Source: an uncultured Flavobacteriaceae bacterium
Lineage (GTDB): Bacteria > Bacteroidota > Bacteroidia > Flavobacteriales > Flavobacteriaceae
Reading direction: 5' to 3'
Assembly (NCBI GenBank): GCA_947502635.1
Contig: CANNAN010000001.1
Coordinates: forward strand, 496,001-560,000
Length of the DNA stretch: 64,000 nt
Part shown: positions 6,985 to 16,774 of the stretch, piece after piece
Layout of the letters: every line of letters starts with the position of its first letter
Position numbering within the stretch: the stretch's first letter is position 1
Translations under genes and position numbers: made by a program
The notes under the pieces: model-generated
What the model was told of the DNA's origin: nothing
Databases searched by the model: none
Seen by the model: only the letters and a program-made list of their open reading frames with translations

Positions 6985-9837
6985 ATGAGGTCATATTTAA
7001 GTTTACTATTAATAATTTGCTTTACATATTTTACGGAAGCTAATAATTCTAGTTTTGATTTAAAAACTGGAAAGTTTCTTATAGCAAATCAAAAAGAAAC
7101 AACATCTATTTTGGTTGATACTAAGGATGCAGCTGTGGTGACTGTAGCCGCAGATTTGTTTGCCTCTGATGTTAAAAAGATTGTTGGATCATCACCAAAA
7201 ATAGTAAACACTGTCATTACATCTAACAGATTAATAATTTTGGGAACCCTTCAAAGTAAGTTTATAAAACAACTCCTAAAAGACGGAAAAATAAATGCCG
7301 CTTATTTAGAAGGTAAATGGGAAGCTTCTCATACATTTTTAGTTAAAAACCCTTTTTTGAATGTAAAAGAAGCATTAGTTATTGTTGGCAGTGATAGGAG
7401 AGGAGCAGCATACGGTATACTTAAAATATCTAAAGATATGGGCGTATCTCCGTGGGAATGGTGGGCAGATGTAACTCCAAAACAACAAAAGTCGATTTAC
7501 TATACTTCTAAAGAAAGTTTTATTGCTTCTCCAAGTATAAAATACAGGGGCATATTTATTAATGATGAAGATTGGTCGTTAAGACCATGGATTAAAAAAA
7601 CTTTTGATAAAGAAGTTAAAAACTTTGGACCGAAAACATATCAGAAAGTTTTTGAACTCATGCTAAGACTGCGCATAAATTACTTATGGCCCGCTATGCA
7701 TCGAGCATCTAAAGCATTTAATGCTTTTCCAGAAAACGCAATTTTAGCAGATAAGTATGCCATTATTGGTGGATCTTCTCATGCAGAACCTATGCTTAGA
7801 AATAATTATGTAGAGTGGGAACATGGCGTTGAAAAATGGAATTATTTTACCCATAAAGAATTAGTAAATGAGTTTTGGGACAGTTGCGTTGAAGAAAGAG
7901 GTAAGTATGAAAATGTTTATACCATTGGAATGCGAGGTATTCATGATGATCAAATGGCAGGAAGTGGCGATTTTAAAAAATTAGCAAATCAGCTAGAATC
8001 CATTTTTGAAGACCAAAGGCATATTTTAGAAAAACATACAGGTAAAAATGCCACAGAAGTACCACAAGTATTTATTCCCTATAAAGAAGTTCAATATATA
8101 TATGATCAAGGTTTAAAAGTGCCTGACGATGTTACTATTTGTTGGACAGAAGATAATCAGGGGTATTTAAGAAAAGTACCAACAAAAGAAGAGTTAAAAC
8201 GTTCTGGGGGTCATGGTTTATACTATCATTTATCATATTGGAGTGATTATTTATGGTTAAGTTCTATTCAACCACAGTTAATTGCCTACGAAATGGAGAA
8301 GGCCTACCAAAATGGCATTAATAAGCTATGGGTTTTAAATGTAGGAGATATCAAAGCTTGCGAAAAAGAATTGGAGTTTTTCATGGATCTTGCATGGGAT
8401 GTTAAAAAATGGAATCCAGAGAATGCTGATAAATGGGTTGTTAATTGGGCGAATAATACTTTTGGAAATGATTACGGTGAAGAAATAGCGAATGTTTTAA
8501 ACGTCTATTACCGTTTATCTTTTAGAGGAAAACCAGAACATTTAGGACATATTAACTATCCTTTAAATGAACTTTATAAACGATTAGAAGATTATAATAA
8601 CATCGCTCAAAAAGCATTGGCGTTAAAAGAAAAAATACCAAAGTCATTGCAAACAGCATTCATACATTTAGTGTATTATCAAGTTATGGCATCTAAATAT
8701 CATGCGGATAAAATTCTAAAGGCGAGGTTGAGCTTTATAGAAGCTTCTAAAGGACATGTTGAAAAAGCGTTGAGTTTGGGTGAAGAAGCTAAAATAGCAT
8801 ACAAAGAGGTTTTAAGACTAGACGATTTATATAACAATGCAAGTGATGGGAAATGGAAAAATTTTATGACATATCATGTGCGTCGTATCCAAGTTTTAAG
8901 AGAGCCATTAGTATTTACAGAAAAAATGATTGGAAAGCATGATGGTTTACCAACATACATGTTTGAACCAAAAGATGCTAAATTACATGGAGCTATGGAA
9001 ATTGTCGATAACAAATTAACTGTTAAAGGAACCGATGCGAAACTTCTTGAAAATAGCTACGCCTCTTATGAATTCCCTGTAAATAGAGCCGTTTGGAAAT
9101 TAAATGTTTTATATAAAACACCAAAACCAAAAGATGATGTTTTTAAGTTTGAAATAGATAGGCACTATGAGTTTAAAACAGATCAATCTTTATGGGGGAA
9201 AAATTGGTCTTGGAAAGAAGTAGGAGAAATGCGTATGGATCCAGCCAGTTACAAGCTTAAAATTAATGCAAATGAGTTAAACGCAGAGGTGAAGCAAATT
9301 TTTTATACCGCCGATGATATACCATTTTACCCTATACTACAAGAACCAAATAATGTGTTTACTTTAAGCAATGCTTATAAAAAGTATTCTGGAGTAAATA
9401 ATACTAAGATAAAGATAGTAAAAGGCTTAAGTTTTTATGGAGAAGCAGCATATATGTATCCACATAACATCGAGTCGATTGAAACCCCTACAGAAGCTCC
9501 TGGTATTGAATTTAAAGTAAATATAAAAAAAGGGGAGAATTGGTTAAGACCAATGTTCTTACCAAGTCATGCTGTTTCTGAGAGTGGTAAACTGCGTTGT
9601 GCTATAACAATTAATGATAAGGAAACGACTGTTTTTGATTTGCATCAAGAAGGAACAAATCATAATATAAGGGGGTGCGATACCACATTACGTTTAGAAG
9701 ACGAACCATGTTTAAGAGGCTATGTATTTGATGATTTAATTATAAATTCTGATGAAGATAAAGAAGTTGAAGTAAAACTTTCATTTTTAGACCCTGGTTT
9801 AGTGTTTTATGCTCTGGAAGTATATCATAATCAATAA
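6985..9837 (+). CDS. GH115 alpha-glucuronidase
   Basis: 950 residues, the usual length for GH115, with a Sec signal (SLLLIICFTYFTEA). Family blocks are easy to see: KYRGIFINDEDW (~186), TIGMRGIHDDQM (~313), ICWTEDNQGYLR (~384) and GGHGLYYHLSYW (~408). A C-terminal helical and beta-sandwich portion follows (~540-950). GH115 enzymes are inverting exo-acting alpha-1,2-(4-O-methyl)-glucuronidases that remove glucuronic acid side groups from xylan, and some act on arabinogalactan-type glycans. No xylanase or xylosidase of the usual xylan locus is nearby, while sulfatases and GH2 enzymes are, so the substrate here is probably a glucuronate-decorated sulfated glycan. It has 113 bases of its own upstream region and may have its own promoter. 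Confidence 0.93.
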   Translation: MRSYLSLLLIICFTYFTEANNSSFDLKTGKFLIANQKETTSILVDTKDAAVVTVAADLFASDVKKIVGSSPKIVNTVITSNRLIILGTLQSKFIKQLLKDGKINAAYLEGKWEASHTFLVKNPFLNVKEALVIVGSDRRGAAYGILKISKDMGVSPWEWWADVTPKQQKSIYYTSKESFIASPSIKYRGIFINDEDWSLRPWIKKTFDKEVKNFGPKTYQKVFELMLRLRINYLWPAMHRASKAFNAFPENAILADKYAIIGGSSHAEPMLRNNYVEWEHGVEKWNYFTHKELVNEFWDSCVEERGKYENVYTIGMRGIHDDQMAGSGDFKKLANQLESIFEDQRHILEKHTGKNATEVPQVFIPYKEVQYIYDQGLKVPDDVTICWTEDNQGYLRKVPTKEELKRSGGHGLYYHLSYWSDYLWLSSIQPQLIAYEMEKAYQNGINKLWVLNVGDIKACEKELEFFMDLAWDVKKWNPENADKWVVNWANNTFGNDYGEEIANVLNVYYRLSFRGKPEHLGHINYPLNELYKRLEDYNNIAQKALALKEKIPKSLQTAFIHLVYYQVMASKYHADKILKARLSFIEASKGHVEKALSLGEEAKIAYKEVLRLDDLYNNASDGKWKNFMTYHVRRIQVLREPLVFTEKMIGKHDGLPTYMFEPKDAKLHGAMEIVDNKLTVKGTDAKLLENSYASYEFPVNRAVWKLNVLYKTPKPKDDVFKFEIDRHYEFKTDQSLWGKNWSWKEVGEMRMDPASYKLKINANELNAEVKQIFYTADDIPFYPILQEPNNVFTLSNAYKKYSGVNNTKIKIVKGLSFYGEAAYMYPHNIESIETPTEAPGIEFKVNIKKGENWLRPMFLPSHAVSESGKLRCAITINDKETTVFDLHQEGTNHNIRGCDTTLRLEDEPCLRGYVFDDLIINSDEDKEVEVKLSFLDPGLVFYALEVYHNQ

Positions 9838-9919
9838 GCTTAAATTGTAAAAGTATAAAATGAATCAAGATTGAAAATTGTTCCTAATTACCAATTTTTA
9901 TAGAGAAGTGTCTTTAAAA

Positions 9920-9936
9920 TTACTATGAGACACACC
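9920..9936 (+). promoter_or_regulatory. Candidate operator shared with the GH27 operon (copy 2)
   Basis: TTACTATGAGACACACC, 83 bases before the first tandem sulfatase, matches the element at 3735-3751 at 15 of 17 positions. It is also bracketed by GTGTCT (9908-9913) and AGACAC (9928-9933), which are inverted copies. It may be a site for a regulator of the sulfated-glycan genes. Confidence 0.4.
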
Positions 9937-10018
9937 TTAAAAACTTACAGAAACCTAAATAAGTTTAATTTCCGATACTTTTATCATTTACAATTAATGA
10001 CTAAAAATTAACTAAATA

Positions 10019-11413
10019 ATGCAGCTAAAAAGTTATCTTTTATTTATGCTATTTTTCATTAGCTCATTAGTTTTTTCATATGGTTGTGAACATTCTGAAG
10101 AAAAAAAAACTACTTCAGGAATCAAGAAAGAAATCAAACAACCCAATATTGTATTGTTATTTATTGATGATTATGGGTGGTCTGATATTGGGTATCGCAA
10201 TAATACTTTTAATACACCAAATTTAGATCAGTTAAAGAAAGAAAGCTTAGATTTTCAAAGAGCATATATTCCAACACCCACATGCAGTCCTAGTAGATAT
10301 TCACTTTTAACAGGAAAAGAAGCTGTAAGAGGACAGATGGTAAGGCATATATCGATAGATCCTAATAATCCTGAGGCAAAATTTAGCTTATGGCCAACAG
10401 ATCCTGTACAGATGCCTTCTATAAACTATATGCCATTAGATGAAATTACATACGCAGAACGGTTAAAAGAATATGGGTATTACAATATGTTTATTGGTAA
10501 ATGGCATTTGGGACATACAGGGCGTTATCCTGTAGATCAGGGTTTCGATGCAGAATTTGGTGCTACAAATGCTGGGCATCCAAAAAGTTATTATTATCCT
10601 TTTTTTAAAGAAAAAGACGATCCTAAAGGCTTCCTAAAATCAGGAGTTAAAGAAGGAGATTATCTTACAGATGTATTAACTGATGGTGCTGTAGATTTTA
10701 TTGAAAATTACGATAAAAACCAACCATTTATGCTATCCTTTTGGTATTACTCTGTTCACAGTCCTTCCATTGGAAGAAAAGACTTGCTGAAAAAATATCA
10801 TGATGCAGGACTAGAAGGTAGGTATGCACATCATGCTGCTATGGTTGAAGCAATGGATGCGTCTGTAGGTAGAGTTAGAAAAGCTTTAGTAGACAAAGGA
10901 ATTGCTGATAATACAATAATTATTGTTTTATCAGATCAAGGGGGAGCGTACAGTAATGCTCCGCTTAGTGGTGGTAAAAAAGGCGGAAATACCTTAGGAG
11001 AAGGCGGTGCAAGAGTGCCTTTTATGATTCATTATCCTGGTGTAACAAAGCCAAATTCAGAATCAAATGTTCCAGTGCAATCCATAGACTTGTATCCTAC
11101 TTTAATTGAAATAGCTTCAGGGAAGGCATGTAAGGATGAACAGATTCAAGGGATAAGCTTAATGCCTTTATTAAAAGGTGAAAATTTTAAAGCACGTAAT
11201 TTATATTTCTTTCGAAGTTATGAAGATCAGTATGCTGCAGTCATTTCTGGTTATTGGAAATTGATTAAATACCATTCAGATAAATTTCAATTATTCAACA
11301 TAGAAAAAGATATAAGTGAAAAAAACAATCTAATAGATCATGGATTGGAAATTGAAATAGAACTTAAAAATAATTTATCCAAATGGGAAGAAGAAGCTGT
11401 CCCAACATATTAA
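10019..11413 (+). CDS. S1-family sulfatase lipoprotein
   Basis: 464 residues with a lipoprotein signal (SLVFSYGC, Cys23). The metal-binding strand is FIDDYGW (Asp50-51). The maturation motif is CSPSRYSLLTGK, with Cys89 expected to become formylglycine. GKWHLG follows, and the second metal site is LSDQGG rather than the commoner SDNG. The enzyme should remove a sulfate ester from a sugar in the periplasm or at the cell surface. The maturase (anSME) that forms formylglycine is not in this window. It is first of three tandem sulfatases, 15 bases before the next, under a candidate operator. The sulfatase subfamily and the position it desulfates cannot be assigned from this reading. Confidence 0.92.
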   Translation: MQLKSYLLFMLFFISSLVFSYGCEHSEEKKTTSGIKKEIKQPNIVLLFIDDYGWSDIGYRNNTFNTPNLDQLKKESLDFQRAYIPTPTCSPSRYSLLTGKEAVRGQMVRHISIDPNNPEAKFSLWPTDPVQMPSINYMPLDEITYAERLKEYGYYNMFIGKWHLGHTGRYPVDQGFDAEFGATNAGHPKSYYYPFFKEKDDPKGFLKSGVKEGDYLTDVLTDGAVDFIENYDKNQPFMLSFWYYSVHSPSIGRKDLLKKYHDAGLEGRYAHHAAMVEAMDASVGRVRKALVDKGIADNTIIIVLSDQGGAYSNAPLSGGKKGGNTLGEGGARVPFMIHYPGVTKPNSESNVPVQSIDLYPTLIEIASGKACKDEQIQGISLMPLLKGENFKARNLYFFRSYEDQYAAVISGYWKLIKYHSDKFQLFNIEKDISEKNNLIDHGLEIEIELKNNLSKWEEEAVPTY

Positions 11414-11428
11414 ATCAAATAAATAAAA

Positions 11429-12850
11429 ATGAAATTATTTAAAATTACCATAGCAATAGTAGGATTGTTCATATTCAAAGCCTGTGATAAAATCGAAAAA
11501 AAAGGAGAAACTGTTGTTCAGTCTAAAGAAAAATATACAGGCAAACAACCCAATATTGTTTTTTTATTAGCAGATGATATGGGTTATGCTGAATTGGGAA
11601 GTTATGGACAAAAAGATATCAAGACACCCTTTTTAGATGAATTAGCATCAAAAAGTCTTCGATTTACAGATTTTTATGCAGGAACTTCCGTATGTTCTCC
11701 ATCAAGAGCTGTTTTAATGACAGGTAAACATGCAGGGCATGCCACAATACGTGCAAATGGTGGTTTAATAAATGGAAAAAGAGGGAGAGTGCCATTGCAT
11801 AAAACCGAAATAACCATTGGAGAAATGCTTCAAGATGCTGGCTACCAAACAGCCATGATAGGTAAATGGCATTTAGGAGTTCCAGAAGACATGTCAACAT
11901 GGGCTAAAGGCCGAGGCTTTGATTACGCAGTACAAGAACAATGGGGTGTAACAAAAAAAGGAAACCTTTTAGATGAACGTGAACATTGGGTCAATAATGA
12001 CGAAGATTCTGTTTTTTACAATTACAATAATTATAAATGTTTAGATGAATTTAGAACAAATTTTGCTCTAGATTATTTAGATAAAAAAGAAAACGACAAA
12101 CCTTTCTTTTTATACATGTCTTACAGAATACCTCATGCCCATGAATTCTTTTTGAAAAAAACAGATCTGTATGAGGATAAAACTGAAGAATGGTTAGAAA
12201 TAGAGAGGCGTCATGCAGCTCGTATCACGATGTTAGATACTCAAATTAAAAGACTATTTAACAAACTAAAAAAAAGTGGAGAGTTAGAAAATACGTTGAT
12301 TATATTTTCTAGTGATAATGGACCACACAAAGAAAATTATCATGACAATGAGTACTTTAATAGCTCTGGTGGATTAAAAGGTTACAAACGGGCCCTTTAT
12401 GAAGGTGGGATTAGAGTACCAATGATTGCTTACTGGAAAGGAAAAATTAAAGAAGGTACAACTACGGATTTACAAGCTGCTTTTTATGATGTTATGCCAA
12501 CGCTTGCAGATCTGGCAGATATACCAATCCCAGAACAAACAGATGGGATTTCTATATTACCAGAATTACTCGGAAATCCTCAAAAAAAACATGACCATTT
12601 GTATTGGGAAATACATGAAGGCGGATACCATAAAAGTATGGCTCAAGCCGCTAGAATGGGTAATTGGAAGGCCGTTAGAACCGCAGCAGCTAATAAAACA
12701 GAATTATATAACTTAGAGACAGATTTATTTGAAACTAATGACGTTGCGAATCAGCATCCAGAAATAGTAGAACAGATGAATCAGATATTTCAAAAGGAAA
12801 GTGTAAAAAACGAGCATTATCCTAATGCAGGAGGCTTGTTCAAAAAGTAA
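11429..12850 (+). CDS. S1-family sulfatase lipoprotein (arylsulfatase-like)
   Basis: 473 residues; lipoprotein Cys19 after GLFIFKA. It has the classic S1 layout: LADDMGY (Asp49-50), CSPSRAVLMTGKHAGH with the formylglycine precursor Cys89, IGKWHLG, FSSDNGPH and GYKRALYEGGIRVP. This resembles the large arylsulfatase A / N-acetylgalactosamine-6-sulfatase-like group of marine Bacteroidota. It is the second of three sulfatases, seven bases before the third. Its role would be exo-desulfation of oligosaccharides that the GH2 enzymes downstream then cut. Confidence 0.92.
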   Translation: MKLFKITIAIVGLFIFKACDKIEKKGETVVQSKEKYTGKQPNIVFLLADDMGYAELGSYGQKDIKTPFLDELASKSLRFTDFYAGTSVCSPSRAVLMTGKHAGHATIRANGGLINGKRGRVPLHKTEITIGEMLQDAGYQTAMIGKWHLGVPEDMSTWAKGRGFDYAVQEQWGVTKKGNLLDEREHWVNNDEDSVFYNYNNYKCLDEFRTNFALDYLDKKENDKPFFLYMSYRIPHAHEFFLKKTDLYEDKTEEWLEIERRHAARITMLDTQIKRLFNKLKKSGELENTLIIFSSDNGPHKENYHDNEYFNSSGGLKGYKRALYEGGIRVPMIAYWKGKIKEGTTTDLQAAFYDVMPTLADLADIPIPEQTDGISILPELLGNPQKKHDHLYWEIHEGGYHKSMAQAARMGNWKAVRTAAANKTELYNLETDLFETNDVANQHPEIVEQMNQIFQKESVKNEHYPNAGGLFKK

Positions 12851-12857
12851 ATGTACT

Positions 12858-14384
12858 ATGCAATCATTAAAAAGAGTAATACTATCAGGACTAATTCTAT
12901 GCACTGTTTTATCATGTAAAAACAAGACAAACTCCAATATTGTTGAGGTTAAAACCGAAAACAAAAAGCCAAACATCATTTGGTTGATGGCAGAAGATAT
13001 GAGTACCGATTTGGAATGCTATGGTATGCCAGATGTTAAAACACCCAATTTAAACAAAATGGCCTCAGAAGGTGTTTTGTTTAAAAATGCATTTGTAACA
13101 AATCCTATATGCTCTCCAAGTCGTTCGGCGATGATGATTGGGACACATCAGGTTAAAACAAATACCCATCATCATAGAAGCAATAGAGAAGTGCCACTAG
13201 ACCCTCAATTTAAACCATTTACATCATTATTAAGAGATGCAGGGTACACGACTATTTTAGGTCATCATGGTGTTAAAGGAAAAGGACGAAAAATAGATGT
13301 GAATTTTAAACATGAACCTTTAGGACCATGGGATGGAAAAACACAATTTGGGTTATTCGATAAGTACGATACGTTTGAAAAGGAAGATGAGCCATTTTTT
13401 GCTCAAATACAATTGGTTGTAACACATAGAGGAGACTGGTGGGATGATGTTAGAAATGAATCTAAACACCCCATAGATACAGAAACTTTAACATTACCGC
13501 CTTATATGGCAGATCATCCAGCGATCCGATTAGATTGGGCAAAGTATTTAGATCAAATTGAGTATATGGATAATGAAGTGGGTATGATTTTTAAAGAACT
13601 TGAAGCAAAAGACATGGCAGACAATACCATAGTCATTTTTATAGGGGACAACGGTCGTTGTAATATCCGTGGTAAAGGGTATTTACAAGACCCAGGATTA
13701 AGAATTCCTTTCATTATATATTATCCAAGTGAATTCAAAGGAGGAGACATTAGAAAAAATGTCGTAAGTGCTACAGATATTACCGCTTCAATTATTGATT
13801 TTGCAGGTATCGATGTACCAGATTATATGACAGGAAATCCAATTTTCTCAGAAGATTTTAATAGGCAATACACCTACGGAGCCAGAGATTTATGGGATGA
13901 AATTGAAGAAAAGTCAAGAGCAATAACCTCTGGAAATTGGTCTTACATTAGAAACGATAAACCAGAAGTACCTTACGACGCACATCAGGCCTATTTAGAA
14001 TTTTATAGACCAGCAGTTCATGTAATGCGAACACTATACAAAGAAGGAAAGTTAAATGACCATCAAAAACCATTTTTCGAACCCACTAAACCAAAAGAAG
14101 AATTGTATAACCTGAAGGAAGATCCACATCAATTAAATAATCTAGCAAACAATCCAGAGTTCAAAGATGTTTTAGAAAAGCTACGTAAAGAAACCGAAAA
14201 GTATGATGCATTAATGACTCCAGTTAGCGATGCCTATTTTCCAAATGAAATGACAGGGCCTTTAGTTATAGAATGGTTAAAAAGGGATATGCCCGAAGAT
14301 TATGCTAGAATGGTTGCAGGAGAGGAGATTGGTTATAAAAGAATAACCAATTTATATAAACAATACAAACAAAAAAATAAATAA
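12858..14384 (+). CDS. S1-family sulfatase lipoprotein, atypical motif set
   Basis: The frame opens at 12825 inside the previous gene, but ATG 12858 gives a lipoprotein signal (LILCTVLSC, Cys20) and a normal 7-base gap, so I use it; 508 residues. The first metal site reads MAEDMS, as in heparan N-sulfatase-like S1 enzymes, and CSPSRSAMMIG holds the formylglycine precursor Cys85. The usual GKWH block is replaced by LGHHGVKGKGRK, and the second metal site reads GDNGR. All neighbours suggest a sugar sulfatase. The altered block should change substrate-sulfate contacts, so its specificity is likely distinct from the two upstream sulfatases. Confidence 0.88.
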   Translation: MQSLKRVILSGLILCTVLSCKNKTNSNIVEVKTENKKPNIIWLMAEDMSTDLECYGMPDVKTPNLNKMASEGVLFKNAFVTNPICSPSRSAMMIGTHQVKTNTHHHRSNREVPLDPQFKPFTSLLRDAGYTTILGHHGVKGKGRKIDVNFKHEPLGPWDGKTQFGLFDKYDTFEKEDEPFFAQIQLVVTHRGDWWDDVRNESKHPIDTETLTLPPYMADHPAIRLDWAKYLDQIEYMDNEVGMIFKELEAKDMADNTIVIFIGDNGRCNIRGKGYLQDPGLRIPFIIYYPSEFKGGDIRKNVVSATDITASIIDFAGIDVPDYMTGNPIFSEDFNRQYTYGARDLWDEIEEKSRAITSGNWSYIRNDKPEVPYDAHQAYLEFYRPAVHVMRTLYKEGKLNDHQKPFFEPTKPKEELYNLKEDPHQLNNLANNPEFKDVLEKLRKETEKYDALMTPVSDAYFPNEMTGPLVIEWLKRDMPEDYARMVAGEEIGYKRITNLYKQYKQKNK

Positions 14385-14394
14385 TTAAAAGACT

Positions 14395-16749
14395 ATGAAC
14401 TTTACTTTTTTTAAAAAGTTGGCAATTGCCTTATTGGGAATTATACTACTATTTAGCATGCAATCTTGTAAAGAAGATGTAGCTAATACTAAAATTAATT
14501 TTAATTCCGATTGGAAATTTTTCTTGTCTGAAGAAGGACCAGCTTCCGATAAGATATATGCAAATGAAGATTTTGATGATTCAACTTGGAAGTCTGTTAG
14601 TCTTCCACATACGGCAAACATAGAACCTTTAGTCGTTAATAATCAGTGGCAAGGTATCTGTTGGTATCGTAAGTCTTTTAAATTACCAAAACTAAGTAGT
14701 AAGAAAGTGATTGTAGAATTGGAAGCAGCCATGAACCACTCTATGATTTGGATTAATGGAAAAGAAGTGGCTGTTCACCAAGGCGGCTATCTACCTGTTG
14801 TTATAGATATTACACATTATGTTAAAGGAGGCCAAGAGAATATCATAGCAGTGCGCTTAAACAATACAGACAACCCTATTACAGGACCTAAACCACTTAA
14901 GATTTTAGATTATAATATGTATGGCGGTTTGTACCGTAATGCTTGGTTAACTATAAAAGACAATGTGTATATCTCGAATCCCATTTTGGCCGATAAAGTT
15001 GCTAGCGGAGGCATATTTATTACAACACCTAAAGTTTCTGAAAAAAAATCAATTGTTAAAGTCAAGACCCATATTGTTAACGAAAGTAAGCAAGTAAAAT
15101 CAATAGAAGTTATACAATCTATTTTTTATAAAGATGAACTTGTCAAAGAGCAAAAATCTGAAAAAATAAAAATAGAACCAGAAAGTGACCAAAACATTGA
15201 GGAACGTTATTCTTTATTACAAGCACATTTATGGTCTCCTAAAGAGCCACATTTATACAAGTTGGAAACAAAAATTTTGGTTGATGGTATTGTAATAGAT
15301 GAAGATTCAACACGCTTTGGTATTAGAGAATTTACTTTTAAAGACAATCAACTTTATATTAATGGAAAACAAACTTTTCTAAGAGGTGTAAACCGTCATC
15401 AAGATTATCCTTTTGTAGGGTATGCACTTTCTAATAATGCGCAATATCGTGATGCTAAAAAAATCAAAGAAGCAGGATTCGATTATATAAGATTATCGCA
15501 TTACCCACATGCTCCTGCATTCATGGATGCCTGTGATGAATTAGGATTAGTAGTCATAGATGCCATATCTGGATGGCAATATTATTTAGACAGTGATGCC
15601 TTTAGAGATTACTGCTACAACAGTGCTACAAATTTAATTAGGAGAGACCGAAACCATCCATGTGTTTTAGCTTGGGAAGTATCACTTAATGAAACGAAGA
15701 TGCCTATTCCTTTTATGGAAAAATTAGATAACATAGTTCATAAAGAATACCCTGGTAAAAATGTGTATTCATGTGGATGGATGGACGATGTTTACGATAT
15801 TTATTTGCAAGCACGTCAACATCGTATATTAGACTCACATGAATTAAAAGATAAACCCTATTCGGTTTCAGAATATGGTGATTGGGAATACTATTCTAAA
15901 AACGCGGGACTAAATCAAGATAAATTGCCAAACGATTTACGAGATGAAATGAGTAGTAGACAAGCCAGAGGTTTTGGAGAAGAACGTATGCTTAGACAAG
16001 TTAAAAATGTTCAGGAGGCCCATAACGATAATTTAACCATTCCAGCGTATTCAGACAGTTATTGGGTGATGTACGATTATAACCGAGGCTATGATACCTG
16101 GATTGAAAGATCTGGAGTAATGGATATTTTTAGGTTACCAAAATTAGCCTATTACTTTTATCAAAGTCAACGAGATGTTGAGGACGATACTATTATAAAA
16201 ATAGGAAGTTATTGGAATGAAAAATCGCCATTAAACGTCAAAGTGTTTAGTAACTGTGATGAAGTTAAACTGTTTTTAGATAACGAGCTAATTGCAACTC
16301 AAAAACCCGATGAAGATGAGATTTCTACACATTTAAACCATCCGCCATTTACATTTAAAATGCCTTCTTTTAAAGCAGGTACATTAAAAGCAGTTGGATT
16401 TATTAACGGAAATAAAGTTGTAGAAGACATAGTTAAAACACCACAAAAAGCTACAAAATTAAAGATTTGGTTAGATGAAAGTGGAAAATTACCGCAATCT
16501 GGAGTAAACGATGTGTTGTTTTTATATATCGCGGCAGTAGACGATAATGGTACTGTTAATCCCGATTTTTCAGAAGAAGTAAAACTAACTGTAACTGGAG
16601 ATTGCGAAATTATGAATATAGATCCAATCACAACCGAAGCAGGTATAGCAACCGCTTTAATTAGAATTGGAAATAAAAAAGAAAAGATTAAGTTTTCTGC
16701 TGAATCAGTTGGTATTTCAGGAAATCTTGAATTTAAAGTTAAGTTATAA
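14395..16749 (+). CDS. GH2 glycoside hydrolase lipoprotein (beta-galactosidase-like)
   Basis: 784 residues with a lipoprotein signal (LLFSMQSC, Cys25). The N-terminal jelly-roll (~35-195) has the GH2 hallmarks WYRKSF and MIWINGKEV, followed by an Ig-like domain and the TIM barrel from ~310. The acid/base is Glu433 in the unusual context WEVSLNET, where most family members show GNE. The nucleophile is Glu493 in SEYGDW. A C-terminal Ig-like extension ends it. GH2 enzymes are retaining exo-hydrolases of beta-galactosides, beta-glucuronides, beta-mannosides and others. It shares its active-site style with the gene downstream, so the two look like diverged duplicates. Start lies 10 bases after the sulfatase stop. 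Confidence 0.9.
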   Translation: MNFTFFKKLAIALLGIILLFSMQSCKEDVANTKINFNSDWKFFLSEEGPASDKIYANEDFDDSTWKSVSLPHTANIEPLVVNNQWQGICWYRKSFKLPKLSSKKVIVELEAAMNHSMIWINGKEVAVHQGGYLPVVIDITHYVKGGQENIIAVRLNNTDNPITGPKPLKILDYNMYGGLYRNAWLTIKDNVYISNPILADKVASGGIFITTPKVSEKKSIVKVKTHIVNESKQVKSIEVIQSIFYKDELVKEQKSEKIKIEPESDQNIEERYSLLQAHLWSPKEPHLYKLETKILVDGIVIDEDSTRFGIREFTFKDNQLYINGKQTFLRGVNRHQDYPFVGYALSNNAQYRDAKKIKEAGFDYIRLSHYPHAPAFMDACDELGLVVIDAISGWQYYLDSDAFRDYCYNSATNLIRRDRNHPCVLAWEVSLNETKMPIPFMEKLDNIVHKEYPGKNVYSCGWMDDVYDIYLQARQHRILDSHELKDKPYSVSEYGDWEYYSKNAGLNQDKLPNDLRDEMSSRQARGFGEERMLRQVKNVQEAHNDNLTIPAYSDSYWVMYDYNRGYDTWIERSGVMDIFRLPKLAYYFYQSQRDVEDDTIIKIGSYWNEKSPLNVKVFSNCDEVKLFLDNELIATQKPDEDEISTHLNHPPFTFKMPSFKAGTLKAVGFINGNKVVEDIVKTPQKATKLKIWLDESGKLPQSGVNDVLFLYIAAVDDNGTVNPDFSEEVKLTVTGDCEIMNIDPITTEAGIATALIRIGNKKEKIKFSAESVGISGNLEFKVKL

Positions 16750-16774
16750 AAAGACAGCTAGTTTATTCATAATT

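Noticed and set aside
12426-12716. 96-residue plus-strand ORF inside the second tandem sulfatase
   Set aside because: Other-frame shadow of the sulfatase with no signal or domain.
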